Assembly (NCBI GenBank): GCA_030867875.1
Contig: JAOWCC010000442.1
Span: 186,001 to 250,000 of the forward strand
Origin: Actinernus sp. WN-2022
Taxonomy: Eukaryota > Cnidaria > Anthozoa > Actiniaria > Actinernidae
DNA: 64,000 nt
Direction of reading: 5' to 3'
The position numbers and the translations under genes are program-made. The first letter of the stretch is position 1, and every line of letters starts with the position of its first letter. A model generated the notes under the pieces. The model was not told the DNA's origin and did not search any database. It worked only from the letters and a program-made list of their open reading frames with translations. Of the stretch, positions 7,364 to 15,697 are shown piece after piece.

Positions 7364-7413
7364 CTCTACGGTGAGAGATGACTATAAATAAAATAGAAGA
7401 GTTAAACTCTCTC
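7328..7413. repeat. Perfect 40 bp inverted repeat with 6-base loop over the TBP-like start codon
   Basis: Bases 7328-7367 are the exact reverse complement of 7374-7413; the loop is 'acggtg'. The left arm covers the first 12 codons of the TBP-like gene. The right arm therefore starts a mirror-image copy on the plus strand (ATG at 7378) that runs into a stop after 13 codons. A perfect palindrome of this size is typically made by foldback synthesis or template switching, and would be unstable or hairpin-forming. It is the only feature of its kind in the viral block. Confidence 0.97.
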
Positions 7414-7527
7414 ATATAAGAATGCAAATCCTTATGGTAGTACAGGCTGGAAATAAATTGGTGTCAAACATGCAAGAATGCAATAATATTGCTCATACGA
7501 GTCTCAAAAATGCATGAAAGCATACCC

Positions 7528-8388
7528 CTAGTCTATGTTTATTCTATGGAAGTATCTTATATGATTTCTTAGTGTTTCATTTGTGCAGAATTTCCTATTG
7601 CAATATTTACATCTTATTCTAATATCTTTTAGATAATCATTTAGCTCTTTTATTATTAGATCGTAATCATTTGATACTAAACACTTGAACTCATTCTCTT
7701 CATACCGTTCTAATAGATTCTTTTGTGCATTAGATAGGATACCATTACCAATGGGGGTTTTAAATTCAATGCATAAACCTTTGTAAGTTTTGTGACAATT
7801 ATTTATTATGATATCTGGTTGCCCCTTCATATATCCTTTCTTATAAGAATCGATTCGTTTAGTTGAACTATCTTGTAATTCACCCAATCCAGCCGTCATT
7901 ATGACATTAGGATAGAATCGTCTAATATAACTAACTACTTTTGTGTGCAGGTCATACTCATCTTCTATCTTGAATGTTAGTGTGTTGGGATTGTCAAACA
8001 TTTTATAGTATCCATACTTTCTAATAGATGGTAATACTTTGGAGAATACCCATTTTTGAAATACTTTAGCTGAATCTAATTTAGATCCAAAGATGAGGGA
8101 GTATAAGCCAGGTTCTTTTATGAATATCATATGTGGTTGCACATTATTCAAGGGGGGAACGAAACGGGCCCCCCTTTGAAGGGGAACGAAACGGGCCCCT
8201 TGTAATTTTCTATATTCTACCTTATATTCTTCATCCACATGGTCTCTTATTGCTTTCCTAGTATTTTCGTAACCCAATGCTCTAGCAATATCTATACCTT
8301 TGAAATAAACATTCTGCTTACTATCGATATACGAATTAATAGATAAGTTTAGTTCATAGTTTTCGAATCTCTTGATTACTAGCGACAT
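7528..8388 (-). CDS. BRO-N domain / VRR-NUC nuclease / C2H2 zinc-finger fusion protein
   Basis: About 286 residues from the second Met ('MSLVIKRFENYELN', ATG 8386-8388), or 289 from 8397. Using the 289-residue numbering, a BRO-N domain covers about 5-130 ('FKGIDIARALGYENTRKAI', 'KEPGLYSLIFGSKLDSAKVF', 'WVFSKVLPSIRKYG'). It is followed by a VRR-NUC-type nuclease core ('GQPDIII' then 'GLCIEFKTPIG' and a downstream Gln), where Asp and E-x-K are the metal-binding residues. A C2H2 finger ends it (Cys263, Cys266, His279, His284). BRO proteins bind nucleic acid; VRR-NUC proteins are structure-specific nucleases, so resolution of replication or integration intermediates is plausible. A short tandem repeat ('GARFVPLQRGARFVPPL') is inserted in the BRO-N domain. 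Confidence 0.8.
   Translation of the reverse strand: MSLVIKRFENYELNLSINSYIDSKQNVYFKGIDIARALGYENTRKAIRDHVDEEYKVEYRKLQGARFVPLQRGARFVPPLNNVQPHMIFIKEPGLYSLIFGSKLDSAKVFQKWVFSKVLPSIRKYGYYKMFDNPNTLTFKIEDEYDLHTKVVSYIRRFYPNVIMTAGLGELQDSSTKRIDSYKKGYMKGQPDIIINNCHKTYKGLCIEFKTPIGNGILSNAQKNLLERYEENEFKCLVSNDYDLIIKELNDYLKDIRIRCKYCNRKFCTNETLRNHIRYFHRINID
8152..8203. repeat. In-frame tandem repeat inside the BRO-N domain
   Basis: Two copies of 'ggggaacgaaacgggcccc' (with small length differences in the C and G runs) separated by a few bases. They encode the duplicated 'GARFVP' segment. The G/C-rich repeat is strikingly unlike the AT-rich surroundings and stays in frame, suggesting either selection or a recent slippage product. 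Confidence 0.8.
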
Positions 8389-8402
8389 TATAATCATATG
8401 TG

Positions 8403-9050
8403 TTAACCACCCTTTAAGTCTATTGCATTAGGTATCTCAAGATAACACTGGAATGGATATCGTAAGCAAAAACATATCCTAGAATATTTTTCAGACTTTA
8501 GTAACTTTACGAATTTCTTACGATCTTCACTATCCATATCTCCTCCACACTCTTCAAATAATGTTTTAGTTGATGTTTGACATGAACTATGGAATGCTAC
8601 AACACAAGCTACATTTTCACGAAATGGTTTAGCTATTGAGGTTAGTTGTTGAGTTAATACCCAAACGGATATTCCTTCATGTCTACCTGAAAACCCTAGA
8701 TTAATAAACTTATTAGAACGCTGTTTTAGATCTTTACTAAAAGCACAATCGTCTAATATTATTAATGTATTAGTACCTGTAAATAATTGTTGGCAATATG
8801 ATAGTAAATCATTTATCTCATCTACATTACTTGCATCAGGTGATAAGACAATGAATCTAGGATCACCTTTTGCAAATCCATGATATGTCTTATTATTTAT
8901 GTACGTTGGGCAAAATAGTACTATGTATTCGAATATATAACGAAAGGAGCCTCTAAGAAGATCTATTAAATATTTCGTCTTTCCACATTCTGTTGGTCCT
9001 GTAATGATACAGTGGAAAGGTGTCTTATCATTCAATTTTCCCATATACAT
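8403..9050 (-). CDS. A32-like genome-packaging ATPase (FtsK/HerA superfamily)
   Basis: 215 residues, the usual size for Polinton/adintovirus packaging ATPases. The Walker A motif 'GPTECGKT' is at residues 18-25, with the Cys-Gly-Lys-Thr form common in the A32 family. Walker B 'LIILDD' is at 96-101, and 'VWVLTQQLTSI' about 30 residues later fits sensor-type motifs. In the family this motor pumps viral DNA into the capsid. It is 18 bases downstream of the MCP gene on the same strand, the typical capsid/packaging pairing. The second Met (residue 3) is an alternative start; 'gtattaatat' precedes the first ATG. Confidence 0.9.
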   Translation of the reverse strand: MYMGKLNDKTPFHCIITGPTECGKTKYLIDLLRGSFRYIFEYIVLFCPTYINNKTYHGFAKGDPRFIVLSPDASNVDEINDLLSYCQQLFTGTNTLIILDDCAFSKDLKQRSNKFINLGFSGRHEGISVWVLTQQLTSIAKPFRENVACVVAFHSSCQTSTKTLFEECGGDMDSEDRKKFVKLLKSEKYSRICFCLRYPFQCYLEIPNAIDLKGG

Positions 9051-9068
9051 ATATTAATACTCAACCTC

Positions 9069-10304
9069 TTAATACATAATTGATTGGAGTTCGTTATTCA
9101 TAAGAGTGAATAGAGCATCAGCAACTACGAACATGTAACAGGTAACAGCAGTTCCATTCTTTCTCCTAATCTCTAGTCTCACACCATCTCGCGTATTATT
9201 CAGTGTCAATCCTCCTCCATGAACATCATTATCTGCAAAAGTTCTCAAATCAACCCACAATGCGAATTTATCACTAGCATAGAAGTCGTTTTGTTTTACA
9301 CCTTCTAATCCTGGAAAGCGTTTCCTTATAGAATCCCACAGATCTGATGGTAGCATACCTTTTGAGTATAGACGATTTGGCATTCCATCAATATCGATAA
9401 TCACAGATGTGATCTTTGGGTTAGCAAACTTTTCAGAATCTCTCGTACCTGCAGTATACGTTTCCGTAAACAAGAATAATACCCCAGTCATAGACCTCCG
9501 TGGTAAATTAATATGTTCATTAATAACGATATCTGCTGTCTTGATATTGAATGTCTTATATAGAATTATGTTCTCATAGAAGAAGCCTCTACCTCCTCGA
9601 TATGTTGATGCTGCTTCACCTGCAAGTAATTCACTCGAAATACATGAATACTCCATTTCTATATTTGTAAGTTTATAGTTAGGAGGTATCGTAGTATCTG
9701 AATATACTAACACATCAGCAACTGGGGCTAGTGTAATCTCAAAGATTAGTGGATGAGGTAGTGCCTTTGGATAAAATACTCCATGATTGTTCAAAATGGA
9801 ATGATCAAGTGGGATTTTATACTTAGTACTATGTATTGCCGCTAGAGCAGTATCCTTAGCAACGTCAGTGGGTTTATCACCAGCACCTGCTCGCATCTTT
9901 CTCATAGCTTCAGAAGATATACCTTGTTTTATTCTATTTTCACGTTCTTCTGTTGATAAGTATAAATCATGATATGTGTGGAAAAGATCATGACGTTGCG
10001 TATCCTGAAGAGTTTCTCCACCAAATATTACTTTTTGCCTATATACTAGGTTCCTACCTACATTATTCACAAGTCTCTTATTTACATGTCCTGTGATAAC
10101 AATATCAAATAGTATAGCTATGCTACCAGGAATAATAACGACATTCTCTGATAATTGTGGAATATTGACATATAGAGTTTCTCCTGGACTTGCAGAAGAT
10201 GGATTCATAGTTATACGATTTAGACTACTTTCTGCTTTCAATCCAAATGGGTGTTTATAAATATGACTGACACTTAGCTTTTCTGAAATTGTTTGCTGTG
10301 ACAT
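9069..10304 (-). CDS. Major capsid protein (double jelly-roll type)
   Basis: 411 residues, beta-rich throughout, with no enzyme motif. It begins with a short polar arm then 'FGLKAESSLNRITMNPSSAS' and 'NVGRNLVYRQKVIFGGETLQ'. The later 'DLFHTYHDLYL', 'FYENIILYKTFNIKTADIVI' and the 'DGMPNRLYSKGMLPSDLWDS' region sit in alternating strand/loop patterns like hexon-type capsid proteins of Polinton-like elements. Its place next to the packaging ATPase supports the role. It is shorter than many Polinton hexons, consistent with small jelly-roll insertions. I recognise it by type and context, not by alignment. Confidence 0.75.
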   Translation of the reverse strand: MSQQTISEKLSVSHIYKHPFGLKAESSLNRITMNPSSASPGETLYVNIPQLSENVVIIPGSIAILFDIVITGHVNKRLVNNVGRNLVYRQKVIFGGETLQDTQRHDLFHTYHDLYLSTEERENRIKQGISSEAMRKMRAGAGDKPTDVAKDTALAAIHSTKYKIPLDHSILNNHGVFYPKALPHPLIFEITLAPVADVLVYSDTTIPPNYKLTNIEMEYSCISSELLAGEAASTYRGGRGFFYENIILYKTFNIKTADIVINEHINLPRRSMTGVLFLFTETYTAGTRDSEKFANPKITSVIIDIDGMPNRLYSKGMLPSDLWDSIRKRFPGLEGVKQNDFYASDKFALWVDLRTFADNDVHGGGLTLNNTRDGVRLEIRRKNGTAVTCYMFVVADALFTLMNNELQSIMY

Positions 10305-10340
10305 AATACTATAAGGAATAAACTATTCTCTTATTTATAT

Positions 10341-11303
10341 ATGTTTAGTAAAATATATTATTCAACAAATGGTTATTGGAAAGGATATTCAGCTATTCAT
10401 AAATTAGCACAGGCTGCTAGCGTAAGTGAAGACCTTGCAAAAAAGTGGCTTGAGAAACAATCGATTTGGCAGATATACTTATCAGCTCCCACATATGTTC
10501 CAAGACCTCACTGGGATATATCGAAACCTAATCAGATCCATCAAGCACATTTATTATTCCTTCCACATGATATTGTCAATAGGAGAACTTATAAATATGC
10601 TTTGGTTGTTGTTGATGTAGCTTCTAGATACGTCGATGCCGAACCCTTAACATCTAAATATTCAACAGAAGTATCAAAAGCTTTTACTAAGATCTATTCT
10701 AGAAAATTGAAATGGCCTCAAACATTAATGGTAGATCCTGGAACAGAATTCATGGGTGAAATGAAAAAGCATAATATTAAAATTCAAAGAAGTGAGGCTG
10801 GTAATCATAGAGCACAATCATTAGTTGAAAGAGCTAATAGAACTATCTCTGAAAAACTATTTAGTCACCAATATGCTCAGGAAATGATAATGGAAAATGA
10901 TCGATCAAGAAAGTGGGTTAAGATACTACCTGGTGTTTTGAAAACTATTAATAGTTCCGTTAGAAGAATTACTGGTAAAGAACCTATAAAATCAATAAGC
11001 TCTAAAGAAGTTGAAAATAAAGAAGATAAATATAAAAGGCCTGTCGGATTAGATGAAAAGATATTACCAGCAGGAGTGAAGGTTAGATATTTATATGCTC
11101 CAGGAGAACTTGAAGGTGGTGATAGATATAGATCAACTGATCCAATATGGAGTCTAGATATGTATGATATTTCGCGTAGTATCATCTCTACGAATCAGCC
11201 TGTCTTATACTTCTTAATAGCAGGTCCAAAACGAGGTTTCGTAAGAGAAGAATTACAAACCGTACCACATGATACTGAACTACCACCAAACAGCGTTTTA
11301 TGA
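10341..11303 (+). CDS. Retroviral-type (rve) integrase with first catalytic Asp replaced by His
   Basis: 320 residues. The N-terminal part (1-60) is a helical DNA-binding-like region ending 'KQSIWQIYLSAPTYVPRP'. The rve core spans about 65-180 and a beta-rich C-terminal domain follows. By comparison with the D,D-35-E pattern, the expected acidic residues are at position 70, Asp132 ('MVDPGTEF') and Glu163 ('LVERANRT'). Position 70 is His ('HQAHLLFL', codon CAT at 10548-10550), one base from GAT. Asp132 and Glu163 have only 30 residues between them instead of about 35. Asp92 ('VVVDVASRY') is the conserved non-catalytic position. The gene is divergent from MCP with a 36-base gap. The enzyme may be inactive although the frame is intact. 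Confidence 0.85.
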   Translation: MFSKIYYSTNGYWKGYSAIHKLAQAASVSEDLAKKWLEKQSIWQIYLSAPTYVPRPHWDISKPNQIHQAHLLFLPHDIVNRRTYKYALVVVDVASRYVDAEPLTSKYSTEVSKAFTKIYSRKLKWPQTLMVDPGTEFMGEMKKHNIKIQRSEAGNHRAQSLVERANRTISEKLFSHQYAQEMIMENDRSRKWVKILPGVLKTINSSVRRITGKEPIKSISSKEVENKEDKYKRPVGLDEKILPAGVKVRYLYAPGELEGGDRYRSTDPIWSLDMYDISRSIISTNQPVLYFLIAGPKRGFVREELQTVPHDTELPPNSVL

Positions 11304-11381
11304 GCTCATATTGATGGTATTATTGTATTCATACGGCTCATACTATCAATTTATTTTTCGTCTGTACTACCCCAAGGGATT

Positions 11382-14300
11382 TCACAATTTCTTATAACCG
11401 TGTGCTAAAGTATTAATACCATCGGGATTGATATTTCGTTTATCGTCATCTCTAGATAGTGCTACCTTATTGACTTCTTCTGTATAAATTTCATGTAAGT
11501 GACTTCTGATTACATTCATCTTTCTCATCTGAGGAATACCATCAAATAAGCACATTTTATAATTGTCAAATGTGATATCATTTTTAATAACTGCTTTCTT
11601 AATACCCTTACACTTCTTCTCTTCTATGTCACAGTATTTGAATGCATATAATTTTGCCCTCAGTCCAACAAACTCAGTAATGATCTTACCACCTACTTCA
11701 TCCTTGAACATTCCTATAACTTTTTTATTGACTTCTGTTCCTATACCTGATGGATGATCATTTGGATAGTTACTCGTATCGAAATTTAATAGTATATCGT
11801 TTTCTATATCCTTGTAGAAATCTTTCGTTTCTATTTCATACATCAAGCTGTCTGTATCTGTGAAAAGGAGTTTCGCTTTCTCATGATACTTAGGTTTAAT
11901 ATAATTATAGTGAAAGTCATACATTAGTGACTTACTAATATCTAAGATAGACATACCCAAGTATATTGGTTTGTCAAATACTACCTTTATTCTTTTCATA
12001 TGTATAGCTACCAAGTTCTCAGAGAATATAGTTCTATGTTGATAATTTGGTTTGGATACTAATTTCTTTACCTTATTCTCAGATGTAACAAGTTGGATGT
12101 CAACTCTATTACGTATATTTTCCATAGTCTTACCAAAGGTTGAGTTGTTCATCAATTTGAAGAAGTCTTTTTCGAACTCGTTCTTAGCTTCCTTACGTAG
12201 CTCTGTATTCAAGTTTATGTATGGAGCCATCCAAGCACTCTCACTAAATGTTATACCTCTATGGATCTTAGTAATTTTCAATCCTAAGCTCTCATATAGT
12301 TTCAGTGCATCATGGTGAATAATGTATTTGGATTTATTATTCAGATTTGGGATCAATTTCTCTACCTCACTTATCATCAGTCTTTCTGGAGCTAAAGGAT
12401 AGTCATTGTGTAGATTGTGATGATCTGTTGGATACTCTAGATCTACTTCTAATATGGAAGGATACTTATCCCACTTCTTCAACTCCATCTTGTTCATCCA
12501 TTTGAAATTATGCGTTGGTAGTTTCCTACTCATTGCCCACCCATATAAATTATTCGCATCTAGGTATTGAATATATTTCGAGGGCTTCAATGGATCGTAA
12601 TTATCCATATACTTATTATTAGCCATACTATAGCGGGTTGAAATCATTGATACTCCACCTCTAATACCTTTCTCAACCATATTTATCATATCAATATCAT
12701 GTAATAGTTGTAAGTTAATCTTAGTCATTTTCAAACAGGCATCCCATGATAATCCTGGCGATGTATAATACCATGCGGGATCTAGATTATAATTCTTCAA
12801 ACATACATCTCTAAAGTTCTCAAATACATCTGCCAATAAGATGACATCAGATTTAAGATACGTATCATGATAGTCTTTCATAGATTTCATATCGAAATTC
12901 TTCCAAACAGTATTAGCATGTTCATAATCCTCTTTTGAGATTGATGTGTCAGTCAGCTTCGAATAGAAGGCTTCTATTGGTGGAAGACTCGTATCAGCTA
13001 ACTTTTTGAAACTATCTACATAATCATAAGGATAGACTCCTTTCCTCAACAATAAATCTAACTGCTTTCCTTTGTAGAATCTTTTCATATTCTTACAACT
13101 AGACTTATCAAGATTACCTACGAGATTCGCTAGACTCATTTGCATAAATTTAAAGCTATCGATGAATCTGATATCTCGTGTAATATTTGTATTCTTTCCA
13201 TCCTTCACAAAGCTGTCTACAATTATCTTCTTTGTAAATGAAATATACTTCTCATCCGTATTTGGTATGCATTCTATCTCACCTTCCATTACACCTAGGT
13301 TCTTAATAAAAAGATGTGCATCGTATCCAGATAAATTATGAAATACAACGGGAAAGAATTTCGGAATTTGATAATTAATATTACAATCATTATGAGCTGC
13401 ACCTCTATACTTACCTGTTATATGGCAATGATCCAGTACTTTATCACCTACTAACTCTCCACCACAGATATGGCAACTAATGGCTTCCTTATAGGCAATC
13501 TCATCTTCTCCTGTCATGCATACCTTCTTAGTGAATTTAAATTTATTATAGATTTCTTTTATAGAATTCTCAAGATGACTTATGAATTTCTGTGCAACAT
13601 CATCCCCATGAAATTCAGCTGTATATGTAACTAGCTTTGGTTTCAATACGTTATCATCGAAACATTTTATCAAATAGCAAAATCCTGATGGTTTATGCTT
13701 CTGGTATTGTTTCGTATAACTCTCACTATCATTGGGGCTGCAAGTTGATATACTCTCTGTAAAACATTCAAAATCAGCATAGATTATAAATGGAACTCTC
13801 ATAGATCTATTATAATTCTTGAATGTTAGCATGGTTCCTTTTTTTGGTAGCTCTATCTTAACAGCGTCGTGATCTGAACAATATTCTATGTGCTTGTTTA
13901 ACGATTCCTCCGACTTGAATGAGTTCAAGCATCTATTACAAAAATGCGTTTCATGACGATGCTTATTAACCTGTGATGATAATAGTCTGCTAAGACTCTT
14001 AATCCAACAATAATGATTTATCTCACCATTTGATATCATTAATAAGTTAATGGTTTGGTCTCTATTGAACTTACTAATTCTTAGAGGATATACTTCATTG
14101 TTGTCATATCCAAAAACATTTACTGAGTATAGTACATTGTTCCTTTCGAAATGGTCTATCTGTCTTAGTGAAACTGGAAATTCGATACCACTCCAATCTA
14201 ACCTTTCTGAATTCTCTTTCAATCTTTTTGTAATACGTTCATTATCTCTATTCCTAGGATATGCTGCTTCAGTCACACACCATTTGAAACATTCGTTATC

Positions 14301-15014
14301 CGTGTTTTTCATATTTATAATTGCTTTCTTTATAACTAAATCCTTAGGAAGAGGCATATATGAATTTGCCTTAATAGGTACATGCTTGTCGATATGTATG
14401 TCTAAATATGATACTCTTGCGAATTTCCATCCAGATCCTTCATTTTGGAATGTTTCGATTTTTTCGATTATTTCTTCAGTCATACTATCGAATATATCGG
14501 ATACATTTGTTGCTTCTGTAATTATCTCTATTCTAGAATGGAAATTTCCAATAGTAGTAATAGTTGATCCTGTATTCGTGTCTTCTTTTATGAACTCACA
14601 TGTGAGTATGAATTTCATCTTTATTGATTTATCTTGTTGGTTTATTAAATTGATGACTCTTTGTTTATTACTATCGACATAGGTCTTATAATCGATCTCT
14701 TGTCCTTCTATTCTGAATGTCTTCAAGAATCCTTTTATTGCAGTCTTGTACTGCCTAGGTTGTGGTTGTGGCTTGTTGGTATCGTATAGTTTATTTATTT
14801 CCTCCCTTAATTTCTTGATACGCTCATCCACTTTCTTATTAGCCTCTGGAACGAGTGATAGAATCTCATCAACAAATGCATTCATATTATCCATAACATT
14901 CTTAGATGACTTACTAGGTGCTTTTGGCTTACTATATGCCACTGGCTTCAAGATCGGCACATTGATTTCGGGTATTTCCATATCCATAATGTTTTGCGCG
15001 TTATTGCCACTCAT
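11382..15014 (-). CDS. polB: Protein-primed type B DNA polymerase with zinc-finger and HNH-like insert
   Basis: 1210 residues, uninterrupted. In order: a unique N-terminal region (1-350); a C2H2-like finger near 358-382 ('HFCNRCLNSFKSEESLNKH'); ExoI 'YADFECF' near 413; an inserted Zn/HNH (EndoVII-like) unit near 510-545 ('CHICGGEL', 'DHCHITGKYRGAAHNDCN'); ExoII 'FHNLSGYDAHLF'; ExoIII 'YHDTYLKSDVILLADVF'. Polymerase motif A is 'DANNLYGW' near 819, motif B 'NNSTFGKT' near 957, motif C 'DTDS' near 1053 and the KxY motif 'KLY' near 1121. All catalytic residues are present, so proofreading and synthesis should be intact. The PolB class found in Polintons and adintoviruses primes on a terminal protein. 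It is convergent with the integrase (78-base gap). Confidence 0.93.
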   Translation of the reverse strand: MSGNNAQNIMDMEIPEINVPILKPVAYSKPKAPSKSSKNVMDNMNAFVDEILSLVPEANKKVDERIKKLREEINKLYDTNKPQPQPRQYKTAIKGFLKTFRIEGQEIDYKTYVDSNKQRVINLINQQDKSIKMKFILTCEFIKEDTNTGSTITTIGNFHSRIEIITEATNVSDIFDSMTEEIIEKIETFQNEGSGWKFARVSYLDIHIDKHVPIKANSYMPLPKDLVIKKAIINMKNTDNECFKWCVTEAAYPRNRDNERITKRLKENSERLDWSGIEFPVSLRQIDHFERNNVLYSVNVFGYDNNEVYPLRISKFNRDQTINLLMISNGEINHYCWIKSLSRLLSSQVNKHRHETHFCNRCLNSFKSEESLNKHIEYCSDHDAVKIELPKKGTMLTFKNYNRSMRVPFIIYADFECFTESISTCSPNDSESYTKQYQKHKPSGFCYLIKCFDDNVLKPKLVTYTAEFHGDDVAQKFISHLENSIKEIYNKFKFTKKVCMTGEDEIAYKEAISCHICGGELVGDKVLDHCHITGKYRGAAHNDCNINYQIPKFFPVVFHNLSGYDAHLFIKNLGVMEGEIECIPNTDEKYISFTKKIIVDSFVKDGKNTNITRDIRFIDSFKFMQMSLANLVGNLDKSSCKNMKRFYKGKQLDLLLRKGVYPYDYVDSFKKLADTSLPPIEAFYSKLTDTSISKEDYEHANTVWKNFDMKSMKDYHDTYLKSDVILLADVFENFRDVCLKNYNLDPAWYYTSPGLSWDACLKMTKINLQLLHDIDMINMVEKGIRGGVSMISTRYSMANNKYMDNYDPLKPSKYIQYLDANNLYGWAMSRKLPTHNFKWMNKMELKKWDKYPSILEVDLEYPTDHHNLHNDYPLAPERLMISEVEKLIPNLNNKSKYIIHHDALKLYESLGLKITKIHRGITFSESAWMAPYINLNTELRKEAKNEFEKDFFKLMNNSTFGKTMENIRNRVDIQLVTSENKVKKLVSKPNYQHRTIFSENLVAIHMKRIKVVFDKPIYLGMSILDISKSLMYDFHYNYIKPKYHEKAKLLFTDTDSLMYEIETKDFYKDIENDILLNFDTSNYPNDHPSGIGTEVNKKVIGMFKDEVGGKIITEFVGLRAKLYAFKYCDIEEKKCKGIKKAVIKNDITFDNYKMCLFDGIPQMRKMNVIRSHLHEIYTEEVNKVALSRDDDKRNINPDGINTLAHGYKKL

Positions 15015-15166
15015 TCCAATAATATCTTAATGTGCCATTCCTTTAAGCCTCTTTCATATGCACACATAAATAATCACCTCAAAAACATGCGCATGCCTCA
15101 TAAGCACATAAGCACGCGTGTCAGGCACGCAGGACACTTAAAGATATAACGATCTAGCATAGTACG
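15015..15166. promoter_or_regulatory. Divergent intergenic region between PolB and a right-end gene
   Basis: 152 bases separating two divergent genes. It contains short palindromic GC-rich words ('catgcgcatg', 'gcacgcgtg') in an AT-rich context and 'cattaagatattattgga' before the PolB ATG. It probably holds promoters for both directions; no specific site is proven. Confidence 0.4.
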
Positions 15167-15697
15167 ATGGTGAACGACACAAAAGCACACGACATGGTTG
15201 ACTTGAATGACCTAGATGACGTATACTATATGCTAGATAATTCCTTAGACGTAGATGCCACGAGGAGAATGCTCAACGAGATAGCCATAAGGAGATCCTA
15301 TTATCCTGTAGTGGATAATGCTGGGATGCGCACCTACTATCCGGATGACATACACGACATGTATTATACGTATGGCATGTACGACATGAATAGCTTGGAT
15401 GACATACGAATAATACTAGAGAATTGCTCAGACATGGATGCCACAAGGAGAGAGCTCAAAGAGATAGCTATGACAAGCCTACTCTGTCGCCCTGTAGAGG
15501 GTAGTGCTAGGGAGTGTACCGAAATGAAATGGGTATGGATACTACGGGCATGGTTAAGGTCACCTGATCGAATTCCTGGAAGCTGCCGTGGGTTACACTT
15601 ACCTGTGGGGATACCTTTTACCCAGAGGCTTTTTGGGAGCATAGTTAAGACCGAGGTCAATAAGGGCATGGTCGATAAGGCATGGTCAAGGTCATGA
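15167..15697 (+). CDS. Right-end viral protein with internal duplication; C-terminal part runs into repeats
   Basis: 176 codons. Residues about 13-50 and 75-110 are two copies of one unit: '(S/D)LDD(V/I)xxxLxNxxDxDATRRxLxEIA', ending in a Pro-Val. The first 115 residues look like a real acidic, tyrosine-rich protein. From about residue 118 the frame reads through degenerate repeat DNA (15,530 onward) and its composition changes, so the natural stop may have been lost or the C-terminus may be non-functional. No family is recognised. It is divergent from PolB and is the last coding frame before the probable right terminus. Confidence 0.45.
   Translation: MVNDTKAHDMVDLNDLDDVYYMLDNSLDVDATRRMLNEIAIRRSYYPVVDNAGMRTYYPDDIHDMYYTYGMYDMNSLDDIRIILENCSDMDATRRELKEIAMTSLLCRPVEGSARECTEMKWVWILRAWLRSPDRIPGSCRGLHLPVGIPFTQRLFGSIVKTEVNKGMVDKAWSRS

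Noticed and set aside
14050..14682. 210-codon plus-strand frame
   Set aside because: Antisense to the N-terminal part of the DNA polymerase; hydrophobic shadow frame.
15364..15669. 101-codon minus-strand frame opposite the right-end gene
   Set aside because: Mirrors the duplicated plus-strand coding unit and repeats; no independent signal.
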